Source: Gammaproteobacteria bacterium
GTDB taxonomy: Bacteria; Pseudomonadota; Gammaproteobacteria; Xanthomonadales; Xanthomonadaceae
Reading direction: 5' to 3'
Assembly: GCA_024642445.1 (NCBI GenBank)
Contig: JAHEBG010000068.1
Location: forward strand, 1-6,434
Length of the DNA stretch: 6,434 nucleotides
A program made the translations under genes and the position numbers. The first letter of the stretch is position 1. Each line of letters starts with the position of its first letter. Shown in pieces: positions 1 through 5,329 of this stretch. Below the pieces are notes generated by a model, which saw only the letters and a list, made by a program, of their open reading frames with translations, did no database searches and was not told the DNA's origin.

Positions 1-467
1 TGTGAATAGGGTTCAATATGGCTGCGGTCGTAATGCTCGATACGCAGGGTTTTGTTGTCAAAATCAATGTCTCCTATTCGGGCATTGAATTGAATATGAA
101 CACCCTGGGCTTCGGCCGCATCGATCATGGCAAGATTGAGACGGCCACGGTGTACCGACCATATCACTTCGGAATCGTCTTTGCCGTAACGCAGAAAGTG
201 GGTACTGCCGTCAAGGTTATGCACTCTGCGGCCGCGCATCATCACCACCTGGGGCATTACTTCGTCATCCAGACCGGCTAGCTGCAGTGCATAAAGGCCA
301 CGGTACGCCAAGGCCAGATTAATCGATCGGCCGCCTTCCACGCCGGCCTTGCGCGGATCGGGGCGCTTTTCATAAATTTTAACGGTGTGGCCCTTTTGTA
401 CCAGCAATATCGCCAATAGGGTTCCGGCCAGCCCAGCACCCGCAATATGAAGGGTTTGCTTATCCAT
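1..467 (-). CDS. kmo: Kynurenine 3-monooxygenase (KMO), partial, C-terminus off the left edge
   Basis: FAD- and NADPH-dependent hydroxylase that turns L-kynurenine into 3-hydroxykynurenine, the first ring-activating step of this route. Only the first 155 residues lie in the window; the family is about 450 long. Visible: the FAD-binding Rossmann motif GAGLAG at residues 10-15 after strand LHIA; the acidic strand end YEKRPDPR (32-39) with Glu33 placed for the FAD ribose; GRSINLAL (46-53), typical of KMO; MMRGR (76-80); and HRGRLN (106-111). Arg80 and Tyr94 are 14 residues apart, as are the kynurenine-binding Arg84/Tyr98 of the Pseudomonas fluorescens enzyme. The ATG overlaps the kynureninase stop by 8 bases (ATGGATAA). 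There is no clear Shine-Dalgarno site, so translation probably depends on coupling. It is the last gene visible in the operon. Family assignment is firm; full-length integrity cannot be judged. Confidence 0.95.
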   Translation of the reverse strand, partial: MDKQTLHIAGAGLAGTLLAILLVQKGHTVKIYEKRPDPRKAGVEGGRSINLALAYRGLYALQLAGLDDEVMPQVVMMRGRRVHNLDGSTHFLRYGKDDSEVIWSVHRGRLNLAMIDAAEAQGVHIQFNARIGDIDFDNKTLRIEHYDRSHIEPYS

Positions 468-1728
468 GCTGTTGCGCCCATTGTTTGATCAATCGGACTG
501 CGTGGTAACAATCCGTAAAACGGTTGTAGAGCGGTGTGGGTGAAAGCCGGATGACATCCGGCTCACGCCAGTCGGCTATGACCTTATTCGCGCTAAGGAA
601 GTCGAACAGCGACCGTCCTTGACTGCGTCCAGCCAACACCTGCAGGGACAATTGACATCCGCGTTGCTCGGATGCCACGGGGGTAACACTTCGCAGTACG
701 TTAGACAGTTCCTGTGCGATGCCTGTCTCAAGAAAGGCGGTCAAACGCACGGATTTTTCTCGCAGTGCCGCCATGCCGGCGGTTTCGAAGATTTCGAGCG
801 AGGCGCGTAACGGGGCCATGGCAAAAATTGGCGGATTGCTCAGCTGCCAACCGTCGGCACCCGGTGTGCTTTCGAAGTTTGGTTTCATTTGAAAACGGAT
901 ATCCTGCCGATTGCCCCACCAGCCGTTGAAGCGTGGCAGTTCTGCAGTGCTGTGGCGTTCGTGCACGAAGGCACCTGCTATCGCTCCGGGTCCGGCATTC
1001 AAGTATTTGTAGCTGCACCATGCGGCGAAATCGGCATTCGAATCGTGCAACTGCAGCGGAAGATTGCCGGCGGCGTGGGCCAGGTCAAACCCTACACGGC
1101 AGCCATGACGCTGCCCCAGCTCGGTTACCGCCTGCAGATCGAACGCCTGACCGGTACGGTATTGCACGCCGGGCCAGAGCAACAATGCCGTGCGCTGGCC
1201 ATGCTGTTTAAGCGCCTCCTGCAAGGCGCTCATTGAGACGATACCGGTGCTAGGGTCGGCCTCGACTTCAATCAGGCAATCCTCAGGACGGTACCCATGG
1301 AAGCGTATCTGGGACTCGACGGCATAGCGATCGGAGGGGAATGCCCCTTGCTCGATGATTATGGCATTGCGCTTGGGTGTAGGCCGGTAAAAGCTGACCA
1401 TCAGCAAGTGCAGGTTCACCGTGAGCGAATTCATCGCCACCACTTCTACAGGTTTCGCACCGACACAATTTGCAAGCAATTCACGAAGCTCGCTGTGATA
1501 GGGCATCCACGGATGTTTCGCGTGAAAATGGCCTTCAACGCCGAATGTGGCCCAATCCTCCAGTTCCTGATCTATCGCCGCACGTGCAGTCTTCGGCTGC
1601 AAGCCAAGGGAATTTCCACAGAAATAGTACTGCGGGGTATTGCCGCCGGGAATGAAAAACTGCGATCGGAATCCAGCCAGCCGGTCCTCAGCATCCAAGG
1701 CTTGTGCCGTTTCTTCGTTAAAATGCAT
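460..1728 (-). CDS. kynU: Kynureninase
   Basis: PLP-dependent hydrolase that cleaves 3-hydroxykynurenine (or kynurenine) to 3-hydroxyanthranilate (or anthranilate) plus L-alanine; cytosolic, fold-type I aminotransferase family. With the ATG at 1728 it is 422 residues, normal for the family (about 416-425). Visible: CGNSLGLQPK (37-46); FDLAHAAGN (214-222), whose Asp215 should contact the PLP pyridine nitrogen; SYKYLNAGPG (239-248) with the Schiff-base Lys241; NGWWG (268-272); and WQLSNPPIF (294-302). The start is uncertain: an in-frame GTG at 1737 overlaps the ACMSD stop as GTGA and has GAGAG 7 bases upstream, giving 3 more residues. An ATG at 1767 is also in frame but would run 34 bases into ACMSD. 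The ALDAED segment sits about 10 residues from the ATG at 1728, much as in the Pseudomonas enzyme, so I chose that start. It is followed by kmo with an 8-base overlap. Confidence 0.96.
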   Translation of the reverse strand: MHFNEETAQALDAEDRLAGFRSQFFIPGGNTPQYYFCGNSLGLQPKTARAAIDQELEDWATFGVEGHFHAKHPWMPYHSELRELLANCVGAKPVEVVAMNSLTVNLHLLMVSFYRPTPKRNAIIIEQGAFPSDRYAVESQIRFHGYRPEDCLIEVEADPSTGIVSMSALQEALKQHGQRTALLLWPGVQYRTGQAFDLQAVTELGQRHGCRVGFDLAHAAGNLPLQLHDSNADFAAWCSYKYLNAGPGAIAGAFVHERHSTAELPRFNGWWGNRQDIRFQMKPNFESTPGADGWQLSNPPIFAMAPLRASLEIFETAGMAALREKSVRLTAFLETGIAQELSNVLRSVTPVASEQRGCQLSLQVLAGRSQGRSLFDFLSANKVIADWREPDVIRLSPTPLYNRFTDCYHAVRLIKQWAQQHG

Positions 1729-1733
1729 GTCGC

Positions 1734-2744
1734 TCACAGGAAAGCTCTCGCATCCATGCCCAGCCACTCCAGGGCGGACTTATGAAACAACTGCTGTTCT
1801 TCCGCAGGGCTACGCTGCTGCGCATGGATTCCTGCGCCGGGCTCTTGTTCACCCAGGGGGAACGGATAATCGGTGCCGAGCATGATGCGCTCAATGCCTA
1901 CGCTGTCTATCAGGTATTGCAAAGCCCTGTCATCATGCACGCACGAATCGTAGTACAGGCGTGATAAATAGGCACGGGGATTGATCGGGTTGTCGGTAGC
2001 CACCAAATCCGGGCGCATGTTGAAGCCATGTTCGATGCGGCCGATGGTGTAGGGGAAGCTGCCGCCGCCGTGTGCCAGCATCACGCGCAACTTCGGAAAT
2101 TGCTCGAGTACGCCACCGAAAATCAATGCGCAGGCGGCACGCGATTGTTCGGCCGGCATACCTACCAGCCAGGGCATCCAGTACTTCGGCATGCTGTCGG
2201 TGCCCATCATGTCCCATGGGTGCACCAGCACTGCGGCACCCAGGTCTTGCGCCGCCTCAAAGAAGGGGCGGAGTTCTTCGGCATCCAGATTCCAGTCGTT
2301 GATGTGTGAGCCGATTTGCACGCCACGCAGGTTCAGTTGATCCATGCAGCGCTCAAGCTCCTGAATGGCGAGGCGAGGCGATTGCATGGGAACGGTGCCG
2401 ATGCCGGCATAATGCTTGGGGAATGCGCGACAGGTTTCAGCCATATGGTCATTCAGGCTTTGATGCAGTTCCAATGCCTGATGGGCAGCACCCCAATAGG
2501 AAAACATCACGGGTACTGTGGAAATCACCTGGACTTGAATGCCGAAGCGGGCGTAGTCGTCGATGCGTTCCTGCGGATCCCAGGTTTTCGGCCAGATTTC
2601 ACGGAAGAATTTCCCGTCTTTGTAAATACGATGCCGGCCATCGTCGCCATGATGAATCACCGGAAAGCGTTTATCGCCGTACTTTGTGGCCAAATCAGGC
2701 CAGTCTCGGGGCAGATAATGCGCATGGGTATCGATTTTCAGCAT
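1734..2744 (-). CDS. 2-amino-3-carboxymuconate-6-semialdehyde decarboxylase (ACMSD)
   Basis: Zinc-dependent decarboxylase of the amidohydrolase superfamily. It converts ACMS, the unstable product of HAO, to 2-aminomuconate 6-semialdehyde plus CO2, and so diverts flux from spontaneous quinolinate formation. It is 336 residues, the family's usual length. Zinc and catalytic residues line up with the P. fluorescens enzyme (His9, His11, His177, His228, Asp294): His7 and His9 in DTHAH, His175 in VLVHPWD, His225 in LAHGGG, and Asp292 in LGTDYPFPLG. RIYKDGKFF at 39-47, Arg48, and Arg236 in GRIEHG fit the substrate-binding region. I chose the ATG at 2744 because the conserved MLKIDTHAH strand begins there and AGGA (2757-2754) lies 9 bases upstream. 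The reading frame stays open to 2849, but that extension lies inside the permease gene and is not family-like. The permease stop is 11 bases upstream. Confidence 0.96.
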   Translation of the reverse strand: MLKIDTHAHYLPRDWPDLATKYGDKRFPVIHHGDDGRHRIYKDGKFFREIWPKTWDPQERIDDYARFGIQVQVISTVPVMFSYWGAAHQALELHQSLNDHMAETCRAFPKHYAGIGTVPMQSPRLAIQELERCMDQLNLRGVQIGSHINDWNLDAEELRPFFEAAQDLGAAVLVHPWDMMGTDSMPKYWMPWLVGMPAEQSRAACALIFGGVLEQFPKLRVMLAHGGGSFPYTIGRIEHGFNMRPDLVATDNPINPRAYLSRLYYDSCVHDDRALQYLIDSVGIERIMLGTDYPFPLGEQEPGAGIHAQQRSPAEEQQLFHKSALEWLGMDARAFL

Positions 2745-2755
2745 TGGGCAAGGTC

Positions 2756-3712
2756 CTATGCCGCAAGCCAATTGGAGAACGCCGCATACAGCGGGATACC
2801 TATGGCCAGATTGAAGGGGAAGGTAAAGCCCAGCGACGCGGTAATGCAACGTCCGACATTCGCTTCAGGCAACGAAGCACGCAGTGACGCCGGTGCCGCG
2901 ATATATGAGGCACTGGCAACCATGGTGCCGAATACGGTGGCAGTTGCAGCATCCATTCCAATGAAATGACCGGTAGTTACGCCCAATGCGCCGTGCAACA
3001 GTGGCAGCGCTGTGGCATACAAGCCCAGACGGAATGCTTCCCGCCCTACCTGCCGAAGTTGTCCGGCTGCGGTCATACCCATGTCCAGCATAAACAACAT
3101 CAATGTCCCTTGAAAAAGCTGGAAATACATGGCATCCACTTTGGCAATGCCGTCTTTGCCGGAAAGATAGCCAATGGCCATACCGCCTATCAACAACAAG
3201 GCCGTTTTGCCGGTCAGCACTTCACGCACCTGATGCCAGCGGATGCCGTCACCGCCTTTGGCCAAGGCCAAACCGATGAGGATTGCCGGAATTTCCAACG
3301 CCACGACCAAGGCTACCAGAACGGCATCGGCCGGTTGTCCGCTGCGTTCGGTGAATTGTTGTGCGGCAATGAAGGTTACCGCGGAGACCGAGCCGAAATG
3401 TGCGGCCAAGGCCGCAGCATTGATGCGGCCGTCTTTCAGCCATAGTTTTGCCAGCAAGAACGCACTGACTGCAGTTACTACGCCCAAAGCAAGTGTGGCC
3501 ACGATATACAACGGCAACTGTTCGGGCGTTTCCTTTCCCAACGCTACGCCGCCCTTCAGGCCAATGGCCAACAACAGAAAAATGGAAAGATAACTTTGTA
3601 TGGCAGTCGGTATTTCCAAATCACTGCGCAACAGCCGTGCCACCATGCCAAGCGCGAACGCCAGTACTACCGGTGAGAGCAGGTTTGCTGTTAAAAGCTC
3701 AGTAGAAAACAT
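2756..3712 (-). CDS. SbtA-type sodium-dependent bicarbonate permease
   Basis: Inner-membrane transporter of the SbtA family (formerly DUF897), whose cyanobacterial members are Na+/HCO3- symporters. It is 318 residues, almost wholly hydrophobic, and reads as two five-helix halves. Family marks: HFGSVSAVTFIAA (105-117) in the first half; ASASYIAAPASLR (266-278) in the second; LDMGMTAAGQL (209-219); and LGFTFPFNLAIGIPLY (294-309), close to the end of cyanobacterial SbtA. The link between the halves (about 151-170) is only some 20 residues, so the long cytosolic loop of cyanobacterial SbtA (about 370 residues) is missing. No SbtB (PII-like) partner gene is visible. The start is well set: AAGGA (3723-3719) lies 6 bases before the ATG. 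It sits between HAO and ACMSD, 9 and 11 bases away, so it belongs to the operon. The family is firm. Bicarbonate as substrate is probable but unproven; a pathway carboxylate is possible. Confidence 0.9.
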   Translation of the reverse strand: MFSTELLTANLLSPVVLAFALGMVARLLRSDLEIPTAIQSYLSIFLLLAIGLKGGVALGKETPEQLPLYIVATLALGVVTAVSAFLLAKLWLKDGRINAAALAAHFGSVSAVTFIAAQQFTERSGQPADAVLVALVVALEIPAILIGLALAKGGDGIRWHQVREVLTGKTALLLIGGMAIGYLSGKDGIAKVDAMYFQLFQGTLMLFMLDMGMTAAGQLRQVGREAFRLGLYATALPLLHGALGVTTGHFIGMDAATATVFGTMVASASYIAAPASLRASLPEANVGRCITASLGFTFPFNLAIGIPLYAAFSNWLAA

Positions 3713-3718
3713 ACAGTG

Positions 3719-3723
3719 TCCTT
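3719..3723 (-). promoter_or_regulatory. Ribosome binding site of the SbtA-like permease
   Basis: AAGGA lies 6 bases before the permease ATG at 3712 and partly overlaps the HAO stop TAA. By eye it is the best-placed site in the operon, and the permease is one of only two genes here (with ACMSD) preceded by gaps of 9-11 bases. Confidence 0.7.
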
Positions 3724-4249
3724 ATTCAATAGTGGCGAAGTGCGCCGGTGCCGGATTGACGTGGCCGCATTGATCACAGGTACGTAGATCAATAGAAGGG
3801 TAGAAGCGGTCGAAGATGGCGCCGAATTGGGTTTCAATATCGATAAGGTGGAAAAACTCTTCGTAAAGCTTGTGATTGCATGCTTGGCAGAACCACATCA
3901 GGCCGTCGTTTTCGTGCGGCAGGCGTTTACGTTCAATGACCAGGCCGATGGAATTGGGCATGCGTTGCGGTGAATGCGGCACATGCGGGGGCAGGTAGAA
4001 CATCTCCCCTGCGGAAATCGGCACATCTTGGACTGCGCCATCGATCTGCAGCTTCAGAACCATGTTGCCTTCCAACTGATAAAACCACTCCGGACCGTCC
4101 TCGTAATGGTAATCGGTACGCGAATTCGGGCCGGCCACCACCATGACAATGAATTCGCCATCGACGATACATTTGTTGCCAACCGGCGGCTTCAAAACGC
4201 TTCGGTATTTTTCTATCCAATGCTGAAGATTGATCGGCAGCAGGTTCAC
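3722..4249 (-). CDS. 3-hydroxyanthranilate 3,4-dioxygenase (HAO)
   Basis: Fe(II)-dependent extradiol dioxygenase of the cupin fold that opens 3-hydroxyanthranilate to ACMS. With the GTG start at 4249 it is 175 residues, matching the Cupriavidus/Ralstonia metallidurans enzyme (174). The catalytic iron ligands of that enzyme (His51, Glu57, His95) appear as His48 in [12 protein letters not shown], Glu54, and His92 in [11 protein letters not shown]. Substrate contacts Arg47, Arg99 and Glu110 correspond to Arg44, Arg96 and Glu106. The second, rubredoxin-like metal site of bacterial enzymes is complete: CQAC (Cys121, Cys124) and CDQC (Cys158, Cys161). The frame runs open to an ATG at 4336, but that extension lies inside the preceding gene and is not homologous. 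The GTG has AGGAG 8 bases upstream and overlaps the previous stop as GTGA. The upstream neighbour is the aminomuconate deaminase and the downstream one the permease. Confidence 0.96.
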   Translation of the reverse strand: MNLLPINLQHWIEKYRSVLKPPVGNKCIVDGEFIVMVVAGPNSRTDYHYEDGPEWFYQLEGNMVLKLQIDGAVQDVPISAGEMFYLPPHVPHSPQRMPNSIGLVIERKRLPHENDGLMWFCQACNHKLYEEFFHLIDIETQFGAIFDRFYPSIDLRTCDQCGHVNPAPAHFATIE

Positions 4250-4683
4250 TGTGAGGGCTCCTGAAGGTGTGCAATGCATTTCAATTCGATGGCAATCGGT
4301 GTGGGTAGCGCGCTGATACCCAAGGTGGTTCGGCACGGCGCCTCAGACGGAATGGGAAAGTATTCGGCCCAAACGCGGTTATAGGCGGAAAAATCGGCAG
4401 ACATGTCGGTTAAATATACCGTCACGTCCACAAGATCGGACAGCTGGGCACCGGAAGCCTGCAAAACGGCTTTGACATTGGCAAATACAGCATGGCACTG
4501 GGCAACGATATCGTAAGCGGCCAACGTGCCATCGGCATGGTAACGGTTTCCGGCAATGGTATTGTCCGTGGCAGATCGGGGCCCGATGCCTGAAAGGAAT
4601 AGCAGGGTACCCACACGGCGTGCGTGCGGATAACTGCCAACGGCTGACGCGGCGAGAGCGGTTTGCACGGATTCATTTTTCAT
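4246..4683 (-). CDS. amnD: RidA-family protein, probable 2-aminomuconate deaminase
   Basis: Small YjgF/YER057c/UK114 (RidA) fold protein, 145 residues, expected to be a cytosolic trimer. In this pathway the expected job is hydrolytic deamination of 2-aminomuconate to 4-oxalocrotonate and ammonia, as for AmnD/NbaF of Pseudomonas (about 142 residues). The N-terminal [10 protein letters not shown] (16-25) followed by [10 protein letters not shown] (27-36) is characteristic of the aminomuconate-deaminase group rather than generic RidA. The usual active-site pair is present: Arg118 in APCRTTLG and Glu133 in IAIELKCIA, 15 apart as are Arg105 and Glu120 in RidA. The ATG at 4683 has GGAG (4692-4689) 5 bases upstream. 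An in-frame ATG at 4746 would add an arginine-rich tail inside the carbonic anhydrase gene and is rejected. It overlaps the carbonic anhydrase end by 11 bases and the HAO start by 4. A generic enamine/imine deaminase role is the alternative. Confidence 0.85.
   Translation of the reverse strand: MKNESVQTALAASAVGSYPHARRVGTLLFLSGIGPRSATDNTIAGNRYHADGTLAAYDIVAQCHAVFANVKAVLQASGAQLSDLVDVTVYLTDMSADFSAYNRVWAEYFPIPSEAPCRTTLGISALPTPIAIELKCIAHLQEPSQ
4258..4262 (-). promoter_or_regulatory. Ribosome binding site that fixes the HAO GTG start
   Basis: AGGAG lies 8 bases before the GTG at 4249-4247, inside the last codons of the aminomuconate deaminase gene. It is the reason to call HAO from a GTG rather than from the upstream in-frame ATG at 4336. 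The GTG shares four bases with the preceding TGA, the classic geometry for translational coupling. Confidence 0.75.
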
Positions 4684-5329
4684 AGCGGCTCCAGCACATT
4701 TCAACGGCTTGCCGGTATTCTTCAGCCGCCTGCGCCGCCGATGCAATTCCGTTGTTCAGGGCTTTCAAGCGGCCGTCCTTCAAGGCATAAATCCACGAGT
4801 GCACCTGAACCGGCTGGCCGCGCTGCCAAGCATCCTGCATCACCGTGCTTTGGCAGACATTCAGCGCCTGCTCAATCACATTCAATTCACACAGCGCCGA
4901 AGCGCGCTGGGAAGAATCAAGCATATTCAAACGTTGTTGGTGTTTGTCCATGACATCCCCCACATGCCGCAACCAGTTATCGGCCAAACCGATCCGTCGC
5001 CCATCGAGTGTGGTTTGTATGCCGCCGCAGCCGTAGTGGCCGCATACGATGATGTGTTCGACCTGCAGTAGATCGACTGCGAATTGGATGGTGCTCAGAC
5101 AATTCAGATCGGTAGGAACCACCACATTGGCGACATTGCGGTGTACGAACACTTCGCCCGGTTCCATGCCGGTAATCTGGTTTGCCGGTACGCGTGAATC
5201 CGAGCAGCCGATCCAGAGGTATTTAGGGTCCTGGATTTTTGCCAGCCGTGCGAAAAAATCCGGGTCTTCGGAAATCGTGCGTGCAGCCCATTCCCTGTTC
5301 TGCTGTAAAAGATGGTTCAAATCAGCCAT
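4673..5329 (-). CDS. can: Beta-class carbonic anhydrase, type II (Can-like)
   Basis: Zinc enzyme interconverting CO2 and bicarbonate in the cytosol. It is 218 residues (E. coli Can is 220) and its active site falls at the same numbers: Cys42, Asp44 and Arg46 in GCSDSRVPA, then His98 and Cys101 in CGHYGCGG. The four positions known to form the non-catalytic bicarbonate site of the Haemophilus type II enzyme, Trp39, Gly41, Arg64 and Tyr181, are all conserved, so allosteric bicarbonate inhibition and pH switching are predicted. There are two start candidates: ATG at 5335 has AGGA only 1 base away, while ATG at 5329 has it 7 bases away, so 5329 is preferred. The start overlaps the dehydrogenase stop by 8 bases (ATGGCTGA), and the end overlaps the deaminase start by 11. 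A carbonic anhydrase so embedded in a tryptophan catabolic operon suggests a role for the CO2 released by the pathway. The family call is firm. Confidence 0.96.
   Translation of the reverse strand: MADLNHLLQQNREWAARTISEDPDFFARLAKIQDPKYLWIGCSDSRVPANQITGMEPGEVFVHRNVANVVVPTDLNCLSTIQFAVDLLQVEHIIVCGHYGCGGIQTTLDGRRIGLADNWLRHVGDVMDKHQQRLNMLDSSQRASALCELNVIEQALNVCQSTVMQDAWQRGQPVQVHSWIYALKDGRLKALNNGIASAAQAAEEYRQAVEMCWSRYEK

Noticed and set aside
278..511. Minus-strand 77-codon frame across the kynureninase/KMO junction
   Set aside because: It is an alternate frame of the real KMO start region; the KMO frame carries the Rossmann motif and continues to the window edge.
1297..1785. Plus-strand open frame of 162 codons opposite kynureninase
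   Set aside because: Antisense to a gene with an intact PLP lysine and family motifs; its translation has no domain character.
2745..2849. N-terminal extension of ACMSD to an upstream start
   Set aside because: The extra 35 residues overlap the permease C-terminus, precede the conserved MLKIDTHAH start and would exceed the family length.
2306..2969. Two long plus-strand open frames (193 and 217 codons) opposite ACMSD and the permease
   Set aside because: They lie antisense to genes with complete catalytic and family motifs, overlap each other in different frames, and show no recognisable protein family. They are by-products of codon bias on the coding strand.
3722..4249. HAO as part of an NAD de novo (quinolinate) pathway
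   Set aside because: The adjacent ACMSD, AMSDH and deaminase divert ACMS away from quinolinate, and no quinolinate phosphoribosyltransferase is present in the window.
4250..4336. ATG start at 4336 for HAO
   Set aside because: It would add 29 residues encoded within the deaminase gene; length and the AGGAG-GTG arrangement fit the known family at 4249.
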